Assembly (NCBI GenBank): GCA_947595925.1
Contig: CANQEV010000028.1
Location: forward strand, 1-39,442
Length of the DNA: 39,442 bases
From: an uncultured Acetatifactor sp.
Lineage (GTDB): Bacteria; Bacillota; Clostridia; Lachnospirales; Lachnospiraceae
Direction: 5' to 3'
Positions 33,221 to 39,442 of the stretch are shown in pieces. Numbering within the stretch: position 1 is the stretch's first letter; every line of letters begins with the position of its first letter. The position numbers and the translations under genes are program-made. A model generated the notes under the pieces. The model was not told the DNA's origin, did not search any database, and saw only the letters and a program-made list of their open reading frames with translations.

Positions 33221-33614
33221 GACCATCGTCCGCAAGTACTTAAAAGAGATCCGTAATAGACTGGTTTGTCAAAAATCCTTGCAGACTGTTTTCCTGCGCG
33301 AACTGAAAGAGCGCATCCAGCTCTTTCAATCTTCAGACCAGGAGATCACAGAAGAAATTCTCTATGAGGAATTCGGCTCCCCGGATGACATCGCCGCCGG
33401 TTTTTTCAACCGGGAAGACTATAAAGAGCTGCTTCAAAAAGCCAGGAAACGGGCCATCCTCTGGAAGATAGCCTGTGTTGTGATAACGATCTTGCTTCTG
33501 GCACTCATTTCATACACTATTTGCTACATACAGTATACAAGAAGACACATAACTCTAACTAATGATTATATTCAAGAACCAAATAAATTTCTCTTTTGGA
33601 AAAAATATCATTGA
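33201..33614 (+). CDS. Small membrane protein with N-terminal HAAS-like domain, PadR partner
   Basis: A 137-residue protein. The N-terminal 80 residues are helical and charged, with FLRELKERIQLF and EEILYEEFGSPDDIAAGFF. This resembles the HAAS/DUF1700 domains often encoded just after padR genes, which act with PadR in regulation. One membrane span (about 86-108) is followed by a short basic tail ending FLFWKKYH. The gene overlaps padR by 20 nt and is followed by a strong terminator. Function is not established. Confidence 0.68.
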   Translation: MNTGKNKTIVRKYLKEIRNRLVCQKSLQTVFLRELKERIQLFQSSDQEITEEILYEEFGSPDDIAAGFFNREDYKELLQKARKRAILWKIACVVITILLLALISYTICYIQYTRRHITLTNDYIQEPNKFLFWKKYH

Positions 33615-33681
33615 TCACCGCACATTCCGCTCATGCCGCCGAAGGAATCCGCTTCGACCCGCAAACGGGAACTGTGGTTAC

Positions 33682-33718
33682 AAAATCGGCGGTCCTTTTG
33701 CAGGCCGCCGATTTTTTT
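33682..33718 (+). terminator. Terminator between the padR operon and the oadA-like gene
   Basis: An 11-bp perfect stem (33682-33692 with 33705-33715) is followed by a T7 run. A-rich bases on the other side mean it may also stop the minus-strand decarboxylase operon, whose last gene ends at 33744. Confidence 0.88.
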
Positions 33719-33743
33719 CATCCATCTTTTTTTGCTAAAGGTC

Positions 33744-35171
33744 TTATACGGGATAGGCTCCATTCTCTTTGTCCGCGACAGCGGGATCGACTTTCTCCTG
33801 CTGGGCCTGGCGGTACTTGAAGAAATCAGTAGCCACCTGCGGGAACAGTGCGTAGGAAAGAACATCCTCGTCCTGCTGTTTCCACTCTTTCATCTCGTTC
33901 TCCAGCTTATCCATCTCGCTGCCGAGCTGATCCGCATAGCGTCCGGTAAGTCTCTCCTCCCCGGGGATAACCTTGTCGATGACTTCCTGGTTCATGGGCT
34001 TTACGGTCTGGCCGTATTCGCCGCGCAGGATGGCCTTGGTCTCCTTGGTCGCCATCTTATACCGCTCTCCCATGAGCACATTGAACACCGCCTGGGTGCC
34101 GACGATCTGGGAGGAAGGGGTAACCAGAGGGGGGTCGCCCAGATCCTTGCGGACGCGGGGGATCTCCTCCAATACGTCGCGGTACTTATCCTCCGCGTTC
34201 TGCTCCTTCAACTGGCTCACCATGTTGGAGAGCATGCCGCCGGGAACCTGATAGAGCAGGGTCTTGATGTTCACGCCAAGAACCTTCGGGCTGAGGAGCC
34301 CGCTCTTTAAGCACTCATCCCGGTAAGGCGCAAAGTAATCCGCGATCTCCGCGAGAAGATCCTGGTCGAAACCGGTGTCGTAAGGGGTTCCGCGGAAGGT
34401 CTCCACCATGACTTCCGTCGCGGGCTGGGAAGTACCCATGGCGAAGGGGCTCATGGCGGTATCGATCACGTCCACTCCGGCCTCCACCGCCTTCAGGTAA
34501 GTCATGGAAGCTACGCCGGAGGTATAGTGGGTGTGGAGCTGGATGGGAAGTTTCGTGTTCTCCTTCATGGCCTTGATCAGCTCGGTGGCCTTATAGGGAA
34601 GGAGCAGTCCTGCCATATCCTTGATGCAGATGGAATCCGCTCCCATCTCCTCGATCTGCTTCGCCATGCCCGCCCAGTACTCCAGGGTATAGGCGTCGCC
34701 CAGCGTGTAGGACAGGGCGACCTGTGCGTGGCCGCGGCCCTCACGGGCCTTGATCTTGTTGGTGGCGTTTACGGCCTCCTGCAGGTTCGGCATATAGTTC
34801 AGGCAGTCGAAGATACGGATGATGTCGATGCCGTTGGCGATGGACTTTTCCACGAAAGCGTCCACCACGTCGTCCGCATAGGGCCTGTATCCCAGGATAT
34901 TCTGACCGCGGAAAAGCATCTGCAGCTTCGTGTTCTTAAAGCCGTCGCGGAGCTTTCTCAGTCTGTCCCAGGGGTCCTCCTTCAGGAAACGCAGGGAGGC
35001 GTCAAAGGTTGCGCCGCCCCAGCACTCTACGGAGTGATAGCCCACCTTATCCATCTTCTCCACGATGGGGAGCATGAGGTCCGTGGGCATTCTCGTCGCG
35101 ATCAGGGACTGGTGCGCGTCGCGCAGGACGGTCTCGGTAATCTTAATCGGTTTCTTTTCTATTTCTGACAT
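33744..35171 (-). CDS. oadA: Oxaloacetate/pyruvate carboxyltransferase subunit (OadA/5S type), without biotin domain
   Basis: A 475-residue carboxyltransferase of the OadA/PycB/transcarboxylase-5S family, a TIM barrel that moves CO2 between oxaloacetate (or pyruvate) and biotin. Motifs are TETVLRDAHQSLIATRM (with the metal-binding Asp), ECWGGATFDASLRFL, DSICIKDMAGLL and LHTHYTSG. Full-length OadA (about 590 residues) ends in a biotinyl domain; here that part is missing and a separate carrier is encoded at 36409-36786. The start at 35171 has GGAGG 8 nt upstream; the ATG at 35186 lies just before that site. It is the last gene of the operon, 37 nt after oadB. Confidence 0.92.
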   Translation of the reverse strand: MSEIEKKPIKITETVLRDAHQSLIATRMPTDLMLPIVEKMDKVGYHSVECWGGATFDASLRFLKEDPWDRLRKLRDGFKNTKLQMLFRGQNILGYRPYADDVVDAFVEKSIANGIDIIRIFDCLNYMPNLQEAVNATNKIKAREGRGHAQVALSYTLGDAYTLEYWAGMAKQIEEMGADSICIKDMAGLLLPYKATELIKAMKENTKLPIQLHTHYTSGVASMTYLKAVEAGVDVIDTAMSPFAMGTSQPATEVMVETFRGTPYDTGFDQDLLAEIADYFAPYRDECLKSGLLSPKVLGVNIKTLLYQVPGGMLSNMVSQLKEQNAEDKYRDVLEEIPRVRKDLGDPPLVTPSSQIVGTQAVFNVLMGERYKMATKETKAILRGEYGQTVKPMNQEVIDKVIPGEERLTGRYADQLGSEMDKLENEMKEWKQQDEDVLSYALFPQVATDFFKYRQAQQEKVDPAVADKENGAYPV

Positions 35172-35208
35172 TGCGGTTTCCTCCATTTTCTTATTTGATC
35201 AGATCAGT

Positions 35209-36360
35209 CTAAAACACGCCGAAGATGGCCATGAACGTACCCGCGACCACCGCGGTGCCGATCACGCCTGCCACATTGGGGCCCATGGCGTGCATCAGAA
35301 GGAAGTTTGTGGGATCCGCTTCCGCGCCCACCTTCTGGGACACCCGCGCCGCCATGGGAACGGCGGACACGCCCGCGGAACCGATCAAAGGATTTACCTT
35401 GCCCTTGGTAGCCCACATCATCAGGTCTCCGAAGATCACGCCCGCCGCGGTGCCGAACATAAAGGCAACCAGGCCCAGGGCGACGATCTTTAAGGTATCA
35501 AGGTTCAGGAACGCCTCGGCGCTGGTGGTCGCGCCCACGGAAGTGCCAAGCAGAATGACCACGATATACATCAGCGCGTTGGAAGCGGTCTCCTGGAGCT
35601 GTCTCACGACGCCGGACTCCCGGAAGAGATTTCCCAGCATCAGCATACCCACCAGAGGAACCGTAGTGGGAAGGATCAGGCCCACCACGATGGTCACCAC
35701 TACGGGGAAGAGGATCTTCTCCAGTTTAGACACGGGACGCAGCTGGCTCATCTTGATCTTTCTCCACTTCTCCTTCGTCAGGAGCTTCATGATGGGAGGC
35801 TGGATGATAGGCACCAGGGACATGTAGGAATACGCCGCCACGGCGATGGGGCCCATGATCGCCGTCTGTCCCAGCTTGCTGGCCAGGAAGATGGAGGTAG
35901 GGCCGTCCGCGCCGCCGATGATGGAGATGGCGGCCGCCGCCATGTCGTTAAAGCCAAGGAAGATAGCCCCGAAATACGCGGCGAAGATACCGAACTGCGC
36001 CGCCGCGCCAAGAAGGAAGCTCTTGGGGTTGGCGATGAGGGGACCGAAGTCCGTCATGGCACCCACGCCCAGGAAGATCAGGGAGGGCAGGATCGCCCAC
36101 TCGTCCAGCATATAGAAGTAATGCAGCAGACCTCCCACGCCGTTTGCAGCCTCCTCGGGGCTGATCATGATGTCGGGATAAATATTCACCAGGAGCATAC
36201 CGAACGCGATGGGCGTGAGCAGCAGAGGCTCAAACCCGTGCCGGATAGCCAGGTATAAGAAAAAGCATGCAACCGCGATCATCAGGTAGTTTCCCCATGT
36301 GAGATTGAAGAACGCCGTCTGATGGATCAGATTGCTAAGCGTACTAGTGATATAGTCCAT
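35209..36360 (-). CDS. oadB: Sodium-translocating decarboxylase beta subunit (OadB/MmdB type)
   Basis: A 383-residue integral membrane protein that decarboxylates carboxybiotin and pumps Na+. Conserved motifs include LIFLGVGAMTDFGPLIANPK and SIIGGADGPTSIFLASKL, with the essential Asp in the GGADGPT loop, and the C-terminal SAVPMAARVSQKVG and HAMGPNVAGVIG. Length is slightly below the usual 400 or so, as in many Clostridia. AGGAGG precedes the ATG by 7 nt. Confidence 0.95.
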   Translation of the reverse strand: MDYITSTLSNLIHQTAFFNLTWGNYLMIAVACFFLYLAIRHGFEPLLLTPIAFGMLLVNIYPDIMISPEEAANGVGGLLHYFYMLDEWAILPSLIFLGVGAMTDFGPLIANPKSFLLGAAAQFGIFAAYFGAIFLGFNDMAAAAISIIGGADGPTSIFLASKLGQTAIMGPIAVAAYSYMSLVPIIQPPIMKLLTKEKWRKIKMSQLRPVSKLEKILFPVVVTIVVGLILPTTVPLVGMLMLGNLFRESGVVRQLQETASNALMYIVVILLGTSVGATTSAEAFLNLDTLKIVALGLVAFMFGTAAGVIFGDLMMWATKGKVNPLIGSAGVSAVPMAARVSQKVGAEADPTNFLLMHAMGPNVAGVIGTAVVAGTFMAIFGVF

Positions 36361-36408
36361 TTGTCGACCTCCTGTCGTCTTGTCTCTGAAAGCGGTAAGG
36401 CCCGCAGA

Positions 36409-36786
36409 TTAATTCATGGTAGCAAGCAGTGCGCCTGCCTCAACAGCGTCGCCAACGGATACATTGATACTGGCCACGGTTCCGTCCTGGGGAGCGACCA
36501 CGGGGATCTCCATCTTCATGGCCTCCAGGATCACCACCGCGTCGCCGCGCTTTACAGCCTGGCCGGCTTTCGCCTCGATCTTGAACACCTTTCCGGCCGC
36601 GCCCGCCTCGATCTTTACGCTGCCTGCTGCGCCGCCTGCCGCGGGAGCCGCTGCCGCTGCGGGAGCCTTGGGTGCTGCCTTGGGCGCTGCGGGGGCCTTT
36701 GCCGCCACAGGAGCGCCTGTGGACGCGCCCTCCTCTACTACTACGTCATATATGTTTCCGTTTACGGTAATGGTATAATTCTTCAT
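36409..36786 (-). CDS. Biotin carboxyl carrier protein
   Basis: A 125-residue carrier. A short N-terminal strand region (1-20) is joined by an Ala/Pro-rich flexible linker (about 21-55) to a biotinyl domain with the EAMKMEI motif, biotin on Lys91. It shuttles CO2 between the carboxyltransferases and the membrane pump (MmdC or 1.3S role). The start at 36786 has AAGGAGA 6 nt upstream. It lies between the oadG-like and oadB genes. Confidence 0.93.
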   Translation of the reverse strand: MKNYTITVNGNIYDVVVEEGASTGAPVAAKAPAAPKAAPKAPAAAAAPAAGGAAGSVKIEAGAAGKVFKIEAKAGQAVKRGDAVVILEAMKMEIPVVAPQDGTVASINVSVGDAVEAGALLATMN

Positions 36787-36866
36787 TTTATTCTCCTTCC
36801 GCCGCATTTCCGCGGCCGCCTAATCTTGCCAAATTACGTGATATCAATCCGGTCTCCCCGGCTCTC

Positions 36867-37646
36867 CTATCTCCTGCGGATGGAACGAACCACAAATCCA
36901 TCCGTATTGGAACTTCCCTCATAAGCCGCTATGGCCGCCGCGATCACTGCCACAAGCTCCGTATCGTCCTGCGCCTCCAGGATCTCCTCCTGCTGTCCGA
37001 TCTGGGCGACAGCGTTGTCGATACCAGTGGTATCCACTTTCTCCTTCTTAGTGAACGCCGCCTGGATCTTCGGGATCAGACCGAAGCAGGCGATGATCAG
37101 GCTGATCAGGATCAGCACTGAAAACACGGTGCCCATGCCCAGGACCGTATTCATGGCCGCCTTCTCCATCAGCTCCGACTTTTTATAGCTGGGGTTCAGG
37201 GACGCGCTCTCCATCCGTAAAAAGAAGTCGTTGGACAGGATGATCTCCACCTTGGCGTCCCGCTTCTCACAGTGGGCGTCCAGACTCACGATGATCTGGG
37301 ATCCGTCGATCTTTGCCTCAGACCCAGTGATATCCAGGATGTCTCCCGTCGTCGCACCGGCCATGTGGAAAGATTCCATGGCGGACAAAAAACCGTATCC
37401 GTCGACCTGTCTTCCGATGGCATTGGAACCGATATATTCCAGTTCTTCTTTGGAGCGCTGGGAATACATGTTATAGGTCTCGTCCTCCATAAAGTCGCTG
37501 AAATAATATGCCAGGGACTTCGCGTGCGTCTCCGCGGTCGCCAGTTTCGTCTGGTCAGTCTGGCTGAGCTCTTCTTTGCTGCCGCCGCAGGCGGTCAGGC
37601 CAAGGATACAGATTAGCGTACAAAGGAATGTAATCCATTTCTTCAT
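36867..37646 (-). CDS. OadG-like subunit fused to an N-terminal lipoprotein domain
   Basis: A 259-residue protein in two parts. The N-terminal half starts with a lipoprotein signal (MKKWITFLCTLICILGLTAC, Cys20) and an extracytoplasmic alpha/beta domain (about 30-150) reminiscent of DUF3887-type domains. The C-terminal half looks like OadG: a membrane span (about 168-192) and a cytoplasmic tail with ELVAVIAAAIAAYEG, the block that contacts the other subunits. Ordinary OadG/MmdD is about 80-120 residues. The start at 37646 has AAGGAG 10 nt upstream; an in-frame ATG at 37727 would overlap the upstream gene. It lies 16 nt after the carboxyltransferase gene. Confidence 0.75.
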   Translation of the reverse strand: MKKWITFLCTLICILGLTACGGSKEELSQTDQTKLATAETHAKSLAYYFSDFMEDETYNMYSQRSKEELEYIGSNAIGRQVDGYGFLSAMESFHMAGATTGDILDITGSEAKIDGSQIIVSLDAHCEKRDAKVEIILSNDFFLRMESASLNPSYKKSELMEKAAMNTVLGMGTVFSVLILISLIIACFGLIPKIQAAFTKKEKVDTTGIDNAVAQIGQQEEILEAQDDTELVAVIAAAIAAYEGSSNTDGFVVRSIRRR

Positions 37647-37662
37647 TCTGCAGTCACTCCTT

Positions 37663-39093
37663 CTATACTGTGCCGTGCTTTTTTGCCGGACGGTCTTCGC
37701 TCTTTGCAAAGAGCATCTCAAAAGCACCGATCACATATTTTCTGGTCAGTCCGGGCTCCACGATCTGGTCCACGTAACCCCTTCTGGCCGCGCTGTTCAC
37801 ATTGGACTGAAGTCTGCGGTACTCCTCCGCCTTCTCTTCGATCATTTCCGCACCCTGGCCCTCGTACATGATCTTCGCCGCCAGTTTGCTGTCCATGGTC
37901 CCGACCTCTGCGTCCGGCCAGGCGATGGTGAGATCCGCGCCCACGGCCTTGGAGTTCATCGCCGTGTAAGCGGTGCCGTAAGCCTTCCCGACGATCACGT
38001 TCACCTTGGGAACGGTGGCGTTCGCAAAGGCGTAGGTCATCTTTGCCGCCGCCCTGGCGATACCCTTTTCGGAACACTTCGTTGCCTCGTACCCGGTGAC
38101 ATTGGTCAGGGTAAGGACGGGGATTTCAAAAGCGTCGCAGAAGTTCACGAAATCCGCAGCTTTCTCACAGCCCTGTTTCGTGAGGACGGCGCCCAGCTTC
38201 TCGGAGACCTTTCCCTCCTCGTCGCAGATCTCGGAGCGGTTCGCCACAACGCCCACCGTCGCGCCGTTCAGGCGGATAAATCCGGTCACCATGTTCTTCG
38301 CGTAGCCCGCTTTCAGCTCAAAGAAGGCGTTGTCGTCCGCCAGGATGGATGCGGCGATGGAAGTGTCTCCCACGCAGCCGGCGATCTCGGGATTCACCCG
38401 GTTCAAGTCGTCCGTGCACTCCGTGAGGTAGCTGGCGTTATCTTCATTGTTTCCGGGGAGCAGGCTCACCAGTTCCCGGATCTTTTCGATCACGGAAGCC
38501 TCGTCGCCCACATAGTCCACGATACCGCTCTCCTCCGCCTGGAACTTTGCGGAAGCGGTGTCGCACTTCGCGGCGTTGTTCCCGTCCAGCGCATTGGGGG
38601 AATTCACGAAGAGCTTCGCATTTTCCTCCATAAACGTAAAATCGGTCATCCCGGGGAACAGCGCCAGTCCGCCGCCGCAGGAACCCATGACCGCAGTGAT
38701 CTGAGGGATCACGCCGGATGCCATGGTCTGCTTCAGGTAAATCTCGCCGAACGCGTTCAGCGCGTCCGTGGCCTCCTGCAGGCGCAGGCCCGCGCAGTCC
38801 AGCAGTCCGATCACGGGAGCCCCGGTCTTCATGGCAAGGTCGTACAGGTTCACGATCTTCTTCGCGTGCATCTCGCCCAGGGTGCCGTTCAGCACGGAGA
38901 CATCCTGACTGTAAACATACACGGGATTTCCGTCGATCACCCCGTATCCGGTCATACAGCCGTCGGAAGGAGCGTCCGTAGGTTTCAGATTGAAGTCCGT
39001 CGCCCTGGCCGTCACCATGGCGCCGAGCTCAACGAAACTGTTGTCATCGAGCAAAGCATTGATCCTTTGGCTCGCTTTTGAAGTGTTACTCAT
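37663..39093 (-). CDS. Acyl-CoA carboxyltransferase (MmdA / transcarboxylase 12S type)
   Basis: A 476-residue carboxyltransferase of the methylmalonyl-CoA decarboxylase alpha / propionyl-CoA carboxylase beta family, which moves CO2 between an acyl-CoA and biotin. It shows two crotonase-like halves, with VYVYSQDVSVLNGTLGEMHAKKI and MGSCGGGLALFPGMTDFTFM in the first and VTGYEATKCSEKGIARAAAKM and YGTAYTAMNSKAVGADLTIAWPDAEVGTMD in the second. It is shorter than typical MmdA (about 510) and divergent in places, so the acyl-CoA is uncertain. GGAGGG lies 8 nt before the ATG. It is the first gene of the five-gene operon. Confidence 0.87.
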   Translation of the reverse strand: MSNTSKASQRINALLDDNSFVELGAMVTARATDFNLKPTDAPSDGCMTGYGVIDGNPVYVYSQDVSVLNGTLGEMHAKKIVNLYDLAMKTGAPVIGLLDCAGLRLQEATDALNAFGEIYLKQTMASGVIPQITAVMGSCGGGLALFPGMTDFTFMEENAKLFVNSPNALDGNNAAKCDTASAKFQAEESGIVDYVGDEASVIEKIRELVSLLPGNNEDNASYLTECTDDLNRVNPEIAGCVGDTSIAASILADDNAFFELKAGYAKNMVTGFIRLNGATVGVVANRSEICDEEGKVSEKLGAVLTKQGCEKAADFVNFCDAFEIPVLTLTNVTGYEATKCSEKGIARAAAKMTYAFANATVPKVNVIVGKAYGTAYTAMNSKAVGADLTIAWPDAEVGTMDSKLAAKIMYEGQGAEMIEEKAEEYRRLQSNVNSAARRGYVDQIVEPGLTRKYVIGAFEMLFAKSEDRPAKKHGTV

Positions 39094-39181
39094 GCTTTCA
39101 GCCCTCCATTTATTGTAAGTTAAACACGAACAGAGAAATATTGACAGAAAAAACTACCAATAGTCCTTGACAGTATAACAT

Positions 39182-39211
39182 AAAAAATGCAACTCGCAAA
39201 GAGCGAATTGC
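39182..39211 (-). terminator. Terminator downstream of the gene remnant at the right edge
   Basis: On the minus strand, GCAATTCGC and GCGAGTTGC (39211-39203 with 39197-39189) pair fully with one G-U wobble around a 5-nt loop, followed by ATTTTTT. The plus strand would have an A-C mismatch, so the minus strand is the functional direction. It begins 9 nt after the stop at 39220-39222. Confidence 0.72.
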
Positions 39212-39219
39212 AATTTTTT

Positions 39220-39381
39220 TTATATTTTTCCCAATTCCCGGGTCAGCTTGCAGATCTCGTCGATCATGTCCCCTATAGTGGAGATCGTATTCAAAAGCGG
39301 TTCCTCCGTGGTGATGTCCACTTTCGCCAGGGCGGCCAGCTCCGCCGGCGGCAGGGTTCCCCCGGCCCGGGTGTTTGACAG
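39220..39381 (-). pseudogene. 3' remnant of an unidentified gene
   Basis: An open frame of 53 codons ends with TAA at 39220-39222. It translates to GTLPPAELAALAKVDITTEEP followed by LLNTISTIGDMIDEICKLTRELGKI. Codon use is GC-rich at third positions like the neighbouring genes, and a terminator follows directly. The frame is closed upstream by TAA at 39382-39384. There is no plausible start codon with a ribosome binding site, and the flanking DNA is A/T-rich. It is most likely the tail of a decayed or deleted gene. The protein family was not recognised. Confidence 0.5.
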
Positions 39382-39442
39382 TTAAATAAATGAAAAAGTA
39401 CTTGCAGGCCGCATATTGCCTGTATTTTTTTGTCAAATTTTT

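Noticed and set aside
37576..39081. A 501-codon open frame on the plus strand opposite the MmdA-type gene
   Set aside because: It is antisense to a well-recognised enzyme, rich in His, Arg and Gly as expected from complementing GC-rich codons, and has no family resemblance.
39141..39173. TTGACAG direct repeats as a plus-strand promoter
   Set aside because: Neither copy has a -10 box at 16-18 nt, and no plus-strand gene follows within the window.

Overview
The window looks like chromosomal DNA of an anaerobic Clostridia member, most probably Lachnospiraceae. The reasons are a six-gene Rnf complex, the ylxM-ffh-rpsP-khpA-rimM-trmD block, an adjacent cmk / ispH / S1 block, a biotin-dependent sodium-pump decarboxylase operon, an SleB-like hydrolase, and a BlaI/M56 pair whose Cys-rich tail is of a kind I associate with gut Firmicutes. 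No rRNA, tRNA, CRISPR array or complete insertion sequence was seen. Most genes lie on the minus strand. The assignment to Lachnospiraceae is inference from gene content, not from a marker search.

Layout, left to right. (1) 119-7446, minus strand: a translation/SRP operon (ylxM, ffh, rpsP, khpA, rimM, trmD) runs directly into three sugar genes: pseI, a formyltransferase and pseG. The trmD product carries an extra acetyltransferase-like half, and rplS, which usually follows trmD, is absent. (2) 7717-9913: a BlaI-type repressor and an M56 (BlaR1-like) membrane protease with a strong promoter, operator-like dyads and a 15-bp terminator stem. (3) 10042-16473: an accessory stretch with an Rpn-type nuclease, a HelD-like helicase carrying a beta-sandwich-like C-terminal extension, a homopyrimidine tandem repeat, a cell-wall hydrolase and an AP2/HNH-derived protein. 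(4) 16512-23011: rnfCDGEAB plus a membrane-anchored GH25-like protein attached to its 3' end. (5) 23171-25143: a YprB-like exonuclease and a lone CheR. (6) 25324-31037: a four-domain S1 protein, ispH, cmk, a HI0933-type flavoprotein, and RpiR and TetR regulators. (7) 31277-33614: an orphan solute-binding lipoprotein divergent from a padR/membrane-protein pair, with face-to-face promoters and a shared inverted repeat. (8) 33744-39093: five genes for a biotin-dependent, membrane-bound carboxyltransferase/decarboxylase, followed at the right edge by the 3' remnant of another gene.

How the genes work together. Rnf (ferredoxin:NAD+ oxidoreductase) and the OadB-type decarboxylase both couple redox or decarboxylation energy to ion gradients, so the window holds two energy-conserving membrane machines. 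The decarboxylase operon encodes both a 12S-type (acyl-CoA) and a 5S-type (oxaloacetate/pyruvate) carboxyltransferase around one biotin carrier. That set could act as a transcarboxylase, a dual-substrate sodium pump, or both. The pse genes point to a formylated pseudaminic acid, with earlier pathway genes lying elsewhere.

The most unusual items are the HelD C-terminal extension, the TrmD-acetyltransferase fusion joined to pse genes, the dual carboxyltransferase operon with a lipoprotein OadG, and the catalytically altered GH25 protein in the rnf transcription unit. No completely unknown multi-gene system could be demonstrated from the sequence alone.
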